Assembly (NCBI GenBank): GCA_964486935.1 | Contig: CAZAPG010000027.1 | Location: forward strand, 1 to 64,000 | Direction of reading: 5' to 3' | DNA length: 64,000 bases | Source: CAZAPG01 sp964486935 | Lineage (GTDB): Bacteria; Chloroflexota; Anaerolineae; 4572-78; J111 | In this document: piece by piece, positions 40,395 to 51,174 of the stretch | How positions within the stretch are numbered: the first letter of the stretch is position 1 | How the letters are laid out: each line of letters starts with the position of its first letter | The notes under the pieces: generated by a model | Told to the model about the DNA's origin: nothing | Database searches by the model: none | What the model saw: only the letters and a program-made list of their open reading frames with translations | Made by a program: the position numbers and the translations under genes

Positions 40395-41383
40395 ATGGAA
40401 GTGATGGCAGAATTACAGGCAAAGGCAAAGCGTTCCCCCCAAAAGGTTGTCTTCCCCGAAGGGTCAGAGGAGAGGATTGTCAGGGCAGCAGCGCTGGTAG
40501 CCCGGCAGGAAATTGCGTGTCCAATATTGCTGGGCAATCAGGCCAGTATTGCAAATGTGGCTGCCCAGGCCGACCTGGACCTGGCAGGAATTATGGTCAT
40601 CGAGCCTCTCTCTTCGCCCAGGTTAGACGCATATGTGGCGGAGTATTGCGGCCTCCGGGGTATTCCCGAAGGGGCCGCCCGCAGGCTCTTAAAAAAACCT
40701 CTTTACTTTGGCGCAATGATGGTAAAAATGGGTGAAGCCGAGGCAATGGTCGCCGGAGTTGCCCATGCCACCGAAGATGTGATTATAGCCAGCGAGTTGG
40801 TTGTTGGCATGCAAAAAGGTGTATCCACCCCCTCCAGTTTTTTCCTGATGGACATCCCCGGCTATGCCGGCGAGGAGGGTAATCTTCTTATTTTTGCCGA
40901 TGCGGCGGTTAACCCCGACCCCACCGCCGAACAACTTGCCGATATTGCCATTGCCAGCGCCAGCAGCGCCAGGAATTTGCTGGGGTGGGAACCAAGGGTA
41001 GCCATGCTCTCTTTTTCTACCAAGGGCAGCGCCATGCACCCTCAAGTGGCTAAAATTGTTAAAGCGGTTGAACTGGCGCGGGAGCGAGAGCCTGAGTTAT
41101 TCATTGACGGGGAATTACAAGCCGACGCGGCGCTTGTTCCCGAAGTGGCCAAAAAAAAGGTAACAACTGCAAGCTCTGTGGCTGGCAGAGCCAATATTCT
41201 TATCTTTCCCGACCTTAATGCCGGAAATATTGCTTACAAGCTTATCCAACGGCTGGCAAAAGCGGCCGCTTATGGCCCGGTTTTGCAGGGCTTTGCCAGG
41301 CCGGTGAGCGACCTGTCAAGAGGCGCAACCGTAACCGACATTGTTGGGGCAACCACAATGGTGGCGGTAAGAGCGCAGGCGCT

Positions 41384-41387
<4 letters not shown>
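40395..41387 (+). CDS. pta: Phosphate acetyl/acyltransferase
   Basis: 330 aa, the short single-domain form. Motifs: FPEGSEERIVRAA at the start, AMVAGVAHATEDVI, DAAVNPDPTAEQLADIA, VAMLSFSTKGSA, SSVAGRANILIFPDLNAGNIAYK, and the end GPVLQGFARPVSDLSRG. It converts acyl-CoA plus phosphate to acyl-phosphate plus CoA. The stop overlaps the acetate kinase start (ATGA), so the two are translationally coupled. In this island it would use the acyl-CoA released by the thiolase-like protein; acetyl-, propionyl- or longer groups cannot be told apart. Confidence 0.92.
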
Positions 41388-42592
<1,205 letters not shown>

Positions 42593-42634
42593 AAAATTGT
42601 TGCATAACGTAACAGAGAAAGGAGACACAACGCA

Positions 42635-42883
42635 ATGGCAGGAAACGGAACAGTTGAAGAGCGAGTCAAGGCAGCGGTAGCCAGAGTATTTCACAAAGAA
42701 GCGGGTCAACTAAACCGCAATACTCGTTTTATTGAAGACCTCCTGGCCAAATCGCTTAACATTATTGAGCTAACCGCCGTGTTGGAAGATGAATTTGATG
42801 TTGAAATTCCCGGCGCGGAGGCCAGGAAAAGAAGGAGCATAGGTGAAGCTATCGAATTGATTGAAAATTTACTACAAAAGTGA
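42635..42883 (+). CDS. Acyl carrier protein
   Basis: 82 aa, AAAGGAG ~12 bases before ATG. The four-helix carrier pattern has the attachment Ser at 40 in DLLAKSLNIIEL. The usual D-S-L is K-S-L here, a Lys for the conserved Asp, which AcpS normally contacts. Net charge is less acidic than fatty-acid AcpP. It lies 42 bases after ackA and faces its own AcpS. A private carrier for the island, not the housekeeping ACP, seems likely. Confidence 0.85.
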   Translation: MAGNGTVEERVKAAVARVFHKEAGQLNRNTRFIEDLLAKSLNIIELTAVLEDEFDVEIPGAEARKRRSIGEAIELIENLLQK

Positions 42884-42888
42884 AAGGT

Positions 42889-43278
42889 CTACCCCCTTTC
42901 ACCGGCAGCCAGAGCTGCCATCCCCACCGCATACTCGTCCTCGTATGAGAGGCTTAACAGCACCCTGGCGGCTCCGCGTTGCGCGGCGAGTTGAGCAAAT
43001 TTGCCTGTCAGCACAGGGATGGGTTCTCCAAATTCCCCATCCCTTATTTCTATTTCTGTTAACTGCACCCCGGTTTCCCAGCCAATGCCAAAAGTTTTAA
43101 AAATAGCTTCTTTGCCAGCAAATGTCATGGCAAGATAGGCCACAGGGTTGGCATGGGTTTTGGCCCGCTGCTGCTCCCAGGGCGTAAACACTTTGTCTAA
43201 AAAAACCTGGTCGGCGGTGTCTACCGCATCTTTCACTCTTTTGAGACTGACGATATCTATGCCTACGCCAAATAACAT
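42889..43278 (-). CDS. acpS: Holo-[acyl-carrier-protein] synthase
   Basis: 129 aa from ATG 43278, the usual family length; upstream starts add 8-21 unrelated residues. GVGIDIVSLKRV (Mg-binding Asp) and FAGKEAIFKTFGIG (W/F-x-x-K-E-A signature with Glu/Lys) are complete. It moves 4'-phosphopantetheine from CoA to the Ser of carrier proteins. Convergent with the carrier gene, stops 5 bases apart. Whether this is the only AcpS of the cell cannot be seen from here. Confidence 0.95.
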   Translation of the reverse strand: MLFGVGIDIVSLKRVKDAVDTADQVFLDKVFTPWEQQRAKTHANPVAYLAMTFAGKEAIFKTFGIGWETGVQLTEIEIRDGEFGEPIPVLTGKFAQLAAQRGAARVLLSLSYEDEYAVGMAALAAGERG

Positions 43279-43957
43279 GGTCACATCCGGCCCCTTTCCC
43301 ATGTTTGAGACGATTCTAGTTTTTAGAGAGTATCCTGTCAAACGGGGTCACTTATCGGCCCAAATTTGACCTTTTAAATTAAAATTTTTCTGTACAGGAT
43401 TTTTGTGTTACAATAGCGCTCAATTATTATCCCCCACTAAATATGCGGCTATCTAGCCAATGGCCGGGGTAACAACATCCACAAAATTGCCATGTGTGCA
43501 GCCCCGGCTGTAAATTCGAAATGACATTTACCTTGCGATAAGTAATCTCCACTGATCGCAATTTTGACCTCTTACGAGGGAGGGGTCAACCACCGGTTAA
43601 AACAAAATATTGGTTGCGGTTAAAGATTGGCCTTGTATTTGCTTTGCCAAAAAATTTGCCATCTTTAAGAGCGTCCCATTTAAAAGCCTTTGCCGCCGGC
43701 CAGGGGCGTTATTGCCTGCGACTCTGGCCCATCCAATGTTTGGAATCTGGCCGGGAGGCTGGCTATTTCAGGGTATTTTTTGTGGAGCCAAAAATTGAAT
43801 ACGGCGCGCCGGTTCAAACCAAAAATTTGAGCTAAGTGTCTATCCGTAATGTGTAGCAAAAGCAGCCTGTGGCCTGCCCGGCCCTGGAATGCCGCAAGCG
43901 CAATAAAATTGCGGCTAGAGACACAAAAAAAAAGGGATCAAAGGAGATCACCCATCA
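43279..43957. other. 679-base region without a confident gene
   Basis: Holds possible promoter pieces for acpS (minus) and a plus-strand TACAAT at 43409-43414 without a good -35. A TTGACC/GGTCAA dyad lies near 43565-43588. A 73-codon frame from TTG 43614 ends at 43835, has no recognisable domain and no ribosome site; I do not call it. An A9 run (~43923-43931) and AAAGGAGATC just before 43958 belong to the next gene's leader. Confidence 0.4.
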
Positions 43958-45295
43958 ATGGCCACATCATTGCCCCCAAACACTGCAATTACTGCATTAT
44001 CAAAATTTGGCGCTTGCTGGCATCCCCCCCCCCGAACTATTAGATATCGACAAAACAGCTTCTTTTCTGACAGATTATTTAGGATAATTATTGCGCTAAT
44101 CCTCTTTGGGCTGGCAACCGCCAATTTAGCCTGCCAGCCCACAATTAGCCCGCCTGATGAGTCAACAACCGAAAAGGAATGGAGAGGCTCCAACGCAGAT
44201 ATTGCATTTGTTCAATTCAACGAGTCTGACCTTCCGGCAAAGATTACCGAAACACCTGCGTTTGTTGAACTCCCCACTTTGCCGGCCCATTTAACCGCTA
44301 CCCCCTTTACGCTTATAGAACCAACATTCACCCCAAACCCAACCGCCACGCCTACCCGCCTTATTTTTTACGCCCCTACCCCAACCCAAACGCCCTGGCC
44401 TACCTCTACCCTTATACCAACGGCCACAGATACGCCCCTTTCAACGCCAACCACCGCCGCTACCGCCACCGACACCCCCATGCCTACGCCAACCCCGGAA
44501 GCGGGCATTAAACACGTGGTCATTATCAGTATCGACGGCTTGCGCCCCGATGCGCTGTTTTTGGCCGACACCCCCAACATAGATAAGCTGAAAGACAGGG
44601 GCGCTTACTCTGCCACTGCTCAAACCGTAAAAATGAGCGTTACCATGCCCAGCCACGCCTCGATGTTAAGCGGAATGATACCGGAGAAACACGGCTTTCT
44701 GTGGGGACAACCATACATCGGCTGGCCCGGCATGACCGGCCCCACCCTGTTCAATGTGGCCCGCGATGCCGGGTTAAGCACTGCCCTGATAGCCGGTAAA
44801 GAGAAATTCAGTTACCTGCACTTGCCCAACTCCCTTGATATGGCTTTTTATGAGGAAGTACACGATACCGAAGTTAAAGCTCAGGCCGTTAAATTTATTG
44901 AGTCTGGGTTGTCCGAGGTGCTCTTTATTCACTTTCCCGATGTTGACCGGGTAGGCCACGCCTACGGCTGGATGTCGCCCAACCAGCTTGACGCCATCAG
45001 GTTTGTAGATAGCCTGATTGGCGAAATTATCTTGACGCTTGAAAACGAGGGTTATCTGGCTAGCACCTTGCTGATACTTACGGCCGACCACGGCGGGCAC
45101 GGTTTTGGGCATGGCGATGACTCGCCGCTGGACCGCACCATCCCCTGGCTGGCCGCCGGGCCGGGCGTTCCCGCCAATGTCACTCTGACCCGGCACATCG
45201 ACACCTTTGATACTGCCGCCACAGCTTTGCAGGCGTTAAACCTCCCCATTCCCGCTACCTGGGACGGGGAACCCGTTATGGAAATATTTGAATAA
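43958..45295 (+). CDS. Alkaline-phosphatase-superfamily phosphodiesterase lipoprotein
   Basis: 445 aa, strong site AAAGGAGATC before ATG. An unusual ~38-residue lead precedes the hydrophobic signal; lipobox NLAC (Cys59). A Thr-Pro linker (~110-175) follows. The type I phosphodiesterase/nucleotide pyrophosphatase domain (~185-430) has IISIDGLRPD (metal Asp), SVTMPSHASMLSG (nucleophile Thr/Ser), FPDVDRVGHAYG (Asp, His) and LTADHGGHG (Asp, His). It should hydrolyse phosphodiesters or nucleotide pyrophosphates outside the membrane. The lead contains a C10 run (44024-44033). With 9 or 11 C the frame closes within ~45 codons, so expression depends on tract length. Followed by a strong terminator. 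Confidence 0.86.
   Translation: MATSLPPNTAITALSKFGACWHPPPRTIRYRQNSFFSDRLFRIIIALILFGLATANLACQPTISPPDESTTEKEWRGSNADIAFVQFNESDLPAKITETPAFVELPTLPAHLTATPFTLIEPTFTPNPTATPTRLIFYAPTPTQTPWPTSTLIPTATDTPLSTPTTAATATDTPMPTPTPEAGIKHVVIISIDGLRPDALFLADTPNIDKLKDRGAYSATAQTVKMSVTMPSHASMLSGMIPEKHGFLWGQPYIGWPGMTGPTLFNVARDAGLSTALIAGKEKFSYLHLPNSLDMAFYEEVHDTEVKAQAVKFIESGLSEVLFIHFPDVDRVGHAYGWMSPNQLDAIRFVDSLIGEIILTLENEGYLASTLLILTADHGGHGFGHGDDSPLDRTIPWLAAGPGVPANVTLTRHIDTFDTAATALQALNLPIPATWDGEPVMEIFE
44024..44033 (+). repeat. C10 homopolymer in the 5' coding region
   Basis: Ten consecutive C, ~22 codons into the gene. One C fewer moves reading to a frame that stops at 44087; one more stops at 44043. This is either a slippage switch or a sequencing/assembly risk. 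Confidence 0.85.
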
Positions 45296-45327
45296 GCCGC
45301 GTTTTTCTGCTATAAATTCTGCAATGG

Positions 45328-45358
45328 GCCTTGCCCTGTAACTGAGGGCAAGGCTTTT
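45328..45358 (+). terminator. Rho-independent terminator of the phosphodiesterase gene
   Basis: GCCTTGCCCT, 7-base loop, AGGGCAAGGC, then TTTT; 33 bases after the stop. Confidence 0.9.
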
Positions 45359-45389
45359 CTCTTGAAAATAAATCCGGCAACAAAGATGC

Positions 45390-45418
45390 TTGGCTAGGTT
45401 TATAGCGCAAGGTATAAT
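45390..45418 (+). promoter_or_regulatory. Promoter of the NfeD protease gene
   Basis: TTGGCT (45390-45395), 17 bases, TATAAT (45413-45418). It lies between the terminator above and the gene start at 45479. Confidence 0.7.
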
Positions 45419-45478
45419 ATTAGCCAGATGAAAAGGCAACCTGCGCAATTGCAGGTCTGGCGCTGAAAGGGTGTCACC

Positions 45479-46789
45479 ATGAAGTTAATGAGGCGGTTAA
45501 TTTTTATAATTTACGTCATTCTGGTTATTGGCCAGCTATTTAGCCCGCTGGCAGCGGCCCAGGGCGGCCCCGAAGTGCTGGTAGCCGATGTGGACGGGCC
45601 GGTTACGCCGGTCATGCTCAGTTTCATTGAGCGAGCCATTGAAGAGGCCGATGTTCGCAATGCCGAGGCTCTTGTAATTCGGCTGAATACGCCGGGCGGA
45701 AGCGTCGATTTGACCAAGCAGATTATCCAAACCATCATTGCCTCAGACGTGCCGGTAGTGGTTTATGTTTGGCCGCCGGGCGGCTTTGCGGCCTCGGCGG
45801 GAACCTTTATTACCCTGGCCGCTCACGCCGATGCCATGGCCCCCAATACCAGCATTGGCGCGGCCAGCCCAATTGACGGCTCCGGCGCCGAAATTGACGA
45901 AACCCTGCGCTCTAAAATTGAAAATATCCTGATAGCCGATATCAAAAGCCTGGCCGAGCGCCGGGGCGATAAAGCCATCGAGTGGGCGCAGCAGGCCATC
46001 ACCGAGGCCAAAGCCGCCAACGCCCAGGAAGCGCTTGAACTGGGCGTGATTGATTTTATTGCCAAAGATTTGGACGATTTGCTCGACCAACTGGATGGTT
46101 TTACGGTGCAGGTCAAAGGCGAGGAAGTTACTTTGAAAACCGGCGATGCCATCGTAACATTTTTTGAAGCCACCGCCCTTGAAGAGTTTTTAAGCATCAT
46201 TGCCAACCCCAGCATTGCCCTGCTGCTCATCTCTATTGGCAGCCTGGCCATTGTGTATGAAATTATCAATCCGGGCGGCTACATGAGCGGCATTATCGGC
46301 GCAATTTTACTGCTGGTTGGTTTGTACGCGGTGGGGCAATTGCCGGTAAATTACGCCGGGCTGGCCCTGATTTTGCTGGCCATCGGCCTGTTTGTGGCCG
46401 AACTTTTTACGCCTACCTTTGGGGCGCTCACCGCCGGAGGGCTAATTGCCTTTATATTTGGCTCGCTCATTCTGTTTAATACCCCCGAATTTGCCTACCA
46501 GATTCCTATCCCTTCAATTGTGGGTATTGCTGTGTCGATGGCGGCCATTATTGGTTTTGGTATGCGCAAAGTTGTGCAAACCATGAAGATTCAACCGGTT
46601 AGCGGCAAAGAGGGCATGATTGGCGCTGTGGGTACGGTAAAAGTTACGCTCGACCCGCAAGGCAGCGTATTGGTGTGGGGCGAGCGCTGGCACGCCACCA
46701 GCGACAACGGCGAGACGATTGAGGTAGACCAGCAGGTGCGGGTTACAGACGTAGACGGTTTTAGGATAAAAGTAAAGCGAGTCCAATGA
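45479..46789 (+). CDS. NfeD family membrane-bound serine protease (ClpP class)
   Basis: 436 aa, the long NfeD1b form. Signal peptide (~1-27). A ClpP-like protease domain (~32-220) follows, with LNTPGGSVDLT, the catalytic Ser in GGFAASAGTFI (Ser107), and a Lys expected in the 140-150 region. Then come four membrane helices (~235-365) and a C-terminal OB fold (~370-436: GMIGAVGTVKVTL, GERWHATSDNG). These proteases cut stomatin/prohibitin-like partners and help membrane quality control. The usual partner, a stomatin (SPFH) gene, is not adjacent here. Confidence 0.93.
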   Translation: MKLMRRLIFIIYVILVIGQLFSPLAAAQGGPEVLVADVDGPVTPVMLSFIERAIEEADVRNAEALVIRLNTPGGSVDLTKQIIQTIIASDVPVVVYVWPPGGFAASAGTFITLAAHADAMAPNTSIGAASPIDGSGAEIDETLRSKIENILIADIKSLAERRGDKAIEWAQQAITEAKAANAQEALELGVIDFIAKDLDDLLDQLDGFTVQVKGEEVTLKTGDAIVTFFEATALEEFLSIIANPSIALLLISIGSLAIVYEIINPGGYMSGIIGAILLLVGLYAVGQLPVNYAGLALILLAIGLFVAELFTPTFGALTAGGLIAFIFGSLILFNTPEFAYQIPIPSIVGIAVSMAAIIGFGMRKVVQTMKIQPVSGKEGMIGAVGTVKVTLDPQGSVLVWGERWHATSDNGETIEVDQQVRVTDVDGFRIKVKRVQ

Positions 46790-46829
46790 GTTTGTAGAGT
46801 TAAATGCCCTTAAAACTCAGGTGGCTCCC

Positions 46830-47813
46830 TCAGCCTGCCAACCCTATCCCCTGCTCCATAGCCCTGTCAAAATCTCCTATAAATGTCCACCAGTTGGTCA
46901 GTAGTCGCCCCCGGTAGCTAATGCCGTTGTTGAGGCCCGGTAAATTCTGCATCCAGTAGATAAACCAGCTCAGGCTATCGCAGTTCCAGCGCTCGCAGTT
47001 AAGGCGAATTTTCTGGCCGCCGCCGTCGGGCCGCCAATCTTCAATATCCGTTTCAATATATTTGCGGTTGGCCCAATCGTAATCACGCTCACCGTTGGGC
47101 GGGTAGTGCGCCCAACCGCAGCGCCCCTCGCCCGGCCGGCCTACAAATTTATCCCAAAACAGATGCGGGTCAACATGGCGCAGCACCGCCTCAATCTGGT
47201 GCATGTGGTCCTCCACCGCCTCAGACACACCGCGCCCGTAATTGTAATGATAAACAGTGTAGCTTTTGCTCAACACCGGCAGGTCGCGCGGGTCGCGGTC
47301 GCTATTGCTGATATCGCCGCGCGGCCCGGCCATGTTCGATTCCCACAGGTCAATCACCCCGCCGTGGTAGCCCCACAGCCAAACCTCTTTTACGCCGCGC
47401 TCTTCTACCCAATATTTTATATCGACTCGCTCCATAATGGCGTTGTAATCCGTCATCGGTACGTGGTGGCCGGGTTTGGGCCAGGTAGGCAGCGCCTCCA
47501 GATACTCAATGGTCTCGACAATTTGGTAGCGCAGACAGGGTTGGGCTAACGGGTCTTTGTAACCGTGATACGCGCTGCCTGTTTCCAACGCTTGAATCAC
47601 CCGCCCGGTGGTTTTGGTGGTGTGCCGCCGAATTTCTGCCAGCGGCGCGCCAACATCGCCGGTGATGGTGCGGTTGAGGCGACCATCGGCCACCGGAAAA
47701 TAACTGATAACCAGCGTGGGAATGGTCCAGGCGTCAGCAGGATAGGTCAGCGGGCGGGCCGGCGGCCGGATTGAAGGGATGAATAAATTTTTGAACTTAT
47801 CAAAAATGCCCAT
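46830..47813 (-). CDS. Unknown 327-aa Trp-rich protein
   Basis: I do not recognise the family. No signal peptide or membrane helix. Trp, Tyr, His and Asp are frequent, with clusters such as EVWLWGYHGGVIDLWESNMAGP, GRCGWAHYPPNGERDYDWANR and NCERWNCDSLSWFIYWMQNLPG. These look like a compact enzyme core with conserved metal or sugar-binding residues. Pattern order: N-terminal strand/TITGD segment, H-T-T-K-T-T-G, Y-H-G-Y, then the Trp-rich second half. The ATG has no clear ribosome site. It stands alone between two plus-strand genes. Confidence 0.7.
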   Translation of the reverse strand: MGIFDKFKNLFIPSIRPPARPLTYPADAWTIPTLVISYFPVADGRLNRTITGDVGAPLAEIRRHTTKTTGRVIQALETGSAYHGYKDPLAQPCLRYQIVETIEYLEALPTWPKPGHHVPMTDYNAIMERVDIKYWVEERGVKEVWLWGYHGGVIDLWESNMAGPRGDISNSDRDPRDLPVLSKSYTVYHYNYGRGVSEAVEDHMHQIEAVLRHVDPHLFWDKFVGRPGEGRCGWAHYPPNGERDYDWANRKYIETDIEDWRPDGGGQKIRLNCERWNCDSLSWFIYWMQNLPGLNNGISYRGRLLTNWWTFIGDFDRAMEQGIGLAG

Positions 47814-48133
47814 TTTTGGATGTCACCCATAAATTTTTTTTGCAGCATAGAAGACAGATGCTGCCGTGTCAAAATAAAGTATGGATTGCTCTGACAGGCT
47901 ACTCGTTATTGTGGCGTTGGCAAAGCGACGCCTGATTGACCAACATCTTTTATTACCCATGTTATAATCAAAAACAAACAGATATTCAGCCCGGTGCGTG
48001 GCCCAACGCCGCGCTCTTTTTATGGGAGTGCGGCAGTCCCTTTGCCTTCGGCGGCAACGAGAATGAAAATGGAGTCCAAACCTTGGTTTGGCAAAGCTAG
48101 CTCTGGCCCCCTATTTACAGAGGAGATTGTATT
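47814..48133. other. 320-base divergent intergenic region
   Basis: Contains a small hairpin (GCAGCAT with ATGCTGC near 47842-47867). TATAAT lies at 47963-47968 with TGT before it. The nearest TTGACC is 21 bases away, so it is probably an extended -10 promoter for the downstream gene. A dyad CCAAACC-TT-GGTTTGG (48076-48091) lies 42 bases before the ATG, and GAGGAG comes before the start codon. No gene is seen. Confidence 0.45.
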
Positions 48134-50686
48134 ATGAAGCAACATCGCTGGTTTTTAGGCGTAATTTTAATCAGCGCGATCATTTTCATCGCCGGCTTGA
48201 CCGCCTGGGTCCAGCCCAGCCGCGCCACCCTGCCCGCGCCGCGCCCCACCACCTCCGCCGGCGATTTCAGCTACCACCCTTCGCCCGATAGCCGCTGGAC
48301 AGCCATTATCAACCAGACCGCCGGCAGCCTCGATTTGCGCCGCCAGGTTGATGGCAAAATCAGCAACATCCTGCCGCCGGGCAGTACCGTTAGCGGCATC
48401 AGTTGGTCGCCCGACAGCCAGCGACTGCTCATTGTGCGTAATAACTGGGCTTTTGCCAAGGCGCGTGATGAAGGCTTTACCGCCGTTGGCCCTATCGAAA
48501 TCTGGCAGGTAGACATTCAAGGCCCTGCCGTTCAGCCGGCCCGCCTGGCTTTTCAATCATCCGCAATGCCGCAAAGCGATGACGTAGAGCAAATTGTGTT
48601 GGGCGACTGGTCGCCCGACAGCCGTCGCCTGCTGTTTTGGCTTGGTCCCCTGGGGGCCTCCATTCAGGCCGACGGGTTGATGCCTTACGTGCTGAATATT
48701 GAAATCGGGCAGGCCAGCCGCGTGGCTGATTGGGCGCTGCTCAACCCGCGCTACCATAGTTGGTCGCCCGATGGCGCAAAACTGGCTATAACCGCCGGAG
48801 ACTATCGCTCGGCCCAGGTTAACAAATGGCTCAACATTTTTGATACCGCCACCGGGCAGGTCGTCACCGTCATCTCCCAAACCGAGCAAATTCCCGGCAT
48901 TGTCGCCTGGTCGCCGCAGGGCAATTTAATTGCTTACGCCGCCGTGCCCGCCGGCCAAACCGGCCAGGAATGGGCCGATTTGATGACCTGGGACAACCCG
49001 GCCATCGCTGGCCGGCGCATCTACCTGCTTGACCCCGCCACCGGCCAATCGCGCCGGCTCAATCAGGTCGACAGCTTTCAAGACGCTCCCGTGTGGAGCA
49101 ACGATGGCGCGGTATTGTACTACGCGGAGCAAAACGGTGAAGAATTGCAGCTTATGGCCGCCGACCCAACCTCTGGCCTGGCCGACCCGGTTGAAGGCGC
49201 GGCCATTCCTCTGCCGGAAGTTGCGGGGTACTACGGCCAGTGGCAGTACGATTTTTTGCTGGAGCAACGGCCCGGCGGGCAGCTGCCGCTTGAGGTTGCG
49301 CCCCAGGCTCAGGCCACACCCGGCCCCGAAGACCAGGAGATTCTTGAATTTATCTTTCAAAGTCACCGGCCCCAATTGGGCACGCTCACCGATGATTTTC
49401 TGCAAAGCCTGCGCGCCGGCCACTTTACCGATTTCACTCGCCAAAATATTGACCTCACCGGCGACGGCCAGCCGGAGATAGTAGTAATCGGCCGGCCCGA
49501 TACTTTTTACCTGTTTGCGGCCATTCTCAACCGCGATACCGCCGGAAATCTACGCGAGCTATTTTTTGCCGACAATGTAGAAGGCAAATACCAGGGCCAG
49601 GTGCGGGCCTCGGTGCAAAACCGGCGGCTGGTGCTGGATTTTTTGACCGCCACCGGCGGCACCGGCTATCTGGTTGCCACCTGGGAACAGCGGTGGGTAG
49701 AGTGCAACCTCCGGCGTTGCAACCAGGTCTGGGCCGGCCCGCTGATTATGGCCGAACGGATTGCCAACTGGCAAATTGAGCGGAACTTCGCCATCGCCCA
49801 GGTTGAGCAAACAACGCCCAACACGCTAACGGTTACAACCCAACGCTTCGGCTGGCGGGCGCCGCTGTTTTTGGATGCCGCCACTCCCAACGATGCTCGC
49901 CGCTTTGTGGGGCCGGATACGGTTGACGCCTACCGGCGCAGCGGGTCGGGCCAACCTTACCGGCTGGAGCGCCGCACCGAAACCGCGCCGGGGTTGGAGA
50001 TAACGCGCCAATTCAGCCAGCAAACAGCCGAAACCAACCGGCTGCTGTGGGAAGCGATGAGCCAGCCGTTTTACCAACCTGACGGCAGCTTTGATAACGA
50101 CGCCTTTAATCAAACCCTGGCCCAACTGTGGAACCTACCCGCGCCCGACCAGCCCGCAGACCCCACCTGGGGCGTCGCGCCCATCGAGGCCGCTGTAGCC
50201 GCCCACACCGGAACTCCCGCTGAGTTGGGGCAACGAGTAGCCGCGCTCGTCGGGGCCAACAGCCAGTTGCAGTGCCGGCTGGTGGCGCAAAGCCAGAACG
50301 GGGGCCAGTTTGACCTGTTGGGGCGGGTCGATGTGCCCTGCACCGTCAACTTTACCCGGCTGGCCTGGGCCGACGTAACCGGCGACGGCAGCGACGAACT
50401 GCTGCTGCAAACGCTCCTGCCGGATGAATCGGCTCAGGTAGAACGGCTGCACGTTTTTGGCCTCAATAACAACAACCTGACCGAACTGGCCGTGCTGGAT
50501 GGCTTTATCAACGGCGCAGATGGCGCGGGCATTCGCTGGCAGACAACCGCCGACGGCTTTGTCGTTCAGGCCGGCCTGCCCCTGCTGAACCCCGATGCGT
50601 CGCCCTCATTTGATGACATCCGGCTGGAACGTCAATTTGAGAGCTACGTCTGGGACGAGTCAGGCGATTTTACTCTGGTGGAGTAG
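48134..50686 (+). CDS. Exported TolB-like beta-propeller and FG-GAP protein
   Basis: 850 aa. N-terminal signal/anchor helix (~7-27). Residues ~45-390 hold WD40-like/PD40 blades, each with SWSPDSQRLL, DWSPDSRRLLF, SWSPDGAKLAI, AWSPQGNLIAY or VWSNDGAVLYY. The second half has two FG-GAP/VCBS-type calcium loops: DLTGDGQPEIVVIG (~437) and DVTGDGSDELLLQ (~745). Probably an extracytoplasmic scaffold or sensor. No catalytic motif. GAGGAG lies 8-10 bases before the ATG. Confidence 0.78.
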   Translation: MKQHRWFLGVILISAIIFIAGLTAWVQPSRATLPAPRPTTSAGDFSYHPSPDSRWTAIINQTAGSLDLRRQVDGKISNILPPGSTVSGISWSPDSQRLLIVRNNWAFAKARDEGFTAVGPIEIWQVDIQGPAVQPARLAFQSSAMPQSDDVEQIVLGDWSPDSRRLLFWLGPLGASIQADGLMPYVLNIEIGQASRVADWALLNPRYHSWSPDGAKLAITAGDYRSAQVNKWLNIFDTATGQVVTVISQTEQIPGIVAWSPQGNLIAYAAVPAGQTGQEWADLMTWDNPAIAGRRIYLLDPATGQSRRLNQVDSFQDAPVWSNDGAVLYYAEQNGEELQLMAADPTSGLADPVEGAAIPLPEVAGYYGQWQYDFLLEQRPGGQLPLEVAPQAQATPGPEDQEILEFIFQSHRPQLGTLTDDFLQSLRAGHFTDFTRQNIDLTGDGQPEIVVIGRPDTFYLFAAILNRDTAGNLRELFFADNVEGKYQGQVRASVQNRRLVLDFLTATGGTGYLVATWEQRWVECNLRRCNQVWAGPLIMAERIANWQIERNFAIAQVEQTTPNTLTVTTQRFGWRAPLFLDAATPNDARRFVGPDTVDAYRRSGSGQPYRLERRTETAPGLEITRQFSQQTAETNRLLWEAMSQPFYQPDGSFDNDAFNQTLAQLWNLPAPDQPADPTWGVAPIEAAVAAHTGTPAELGQRVAALVGANSQLQCRLVAQSQNGGQFDLLGRVDVPCTVNFTRLAWADVTGDGSDELLLQTLLPDESAQVERLHVFGLNNNNLTELAVLDGFINGADGAGIRWQTTADGFVVQAGLPLLNPDASPSFDDIRLERQFESYVWDESGDFTLVE

Positions 50687-50855
50687 CCCTGCCCCTTATC
50701 GGCATTATCAAAAGGACGACCCCCTTCGATACACGCTCTATGGCGGTATGCGTTACTCCGAATGCCAGTTCGGCTGGCCTCGGTAGTTACCAGATGTTTG
50801 ACAAACTATCCCCCTCTTCCTATCATGCTGGCATCCCAACTTACGGAGGCCCCTG

Positions 50856-51146
50856 GTGGCAAAACTGAGCATTGAAGAAGTTGAAACCATCGCCGAACTG
50901 GCCAAACTCACCCTCACCGACGCAGAGAAAGTTATGTTTCAGGAGCAGCTATCGGCCATTTTAGATTACGCCGAAAAGCTACAGCAGGTAGATACCACCG
51001 GTATCCCCCCCACGGCCAGCGCCATTCCCCTCAAAAATGTGATGCGGCCCGATGTGGTTACGCTCTCGCTGGATAACGAAATCGCCCTGTTCAACGCCCC
51101 CGACGTCGAAGCTGGCAGCTTCAAAGTGCGGGCGGTGCTGGATTAA
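50856..51146 (+). CDS. gatC: Asp/Glu-tRNA amidotransferase subunit GatC
   Basis: 96 aa from GTG 50856 with GGAGG 8 bases before. Typical GatC: IEEVETIAELAKLTLTDAE at the start, LSAILDYAEKLQQVDTTGI, and the C-terminal PDVEAGSFKVRAVLD. It links GatA and GatB in the complex that amidates Glu-tRNA(Gln) or Asp-tRNA(Asn). gatA follows 28 bases later; gatB is not in the window. Confidence 0.96.
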   Translation: MAKLSIEEVETIAELAKLTLTDAEKVMFQEQLSAILDYAEKLQQVDTTGIPPTASAIPLKNVMRPDVVTLSLDNEIALFNAPDVEAGSFKVRAVLD

Positions 51147-51174
51147 ATTGGCAATTTACACTCTGGAGGAATCA

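Noticed and set aside
43614..43835. A 73-codon frame starting at TTG before the phosphodiesterase gene
   Set aside because: No ribosome site, no recognisable domain and weak codon character; left as part of the non-coding region.
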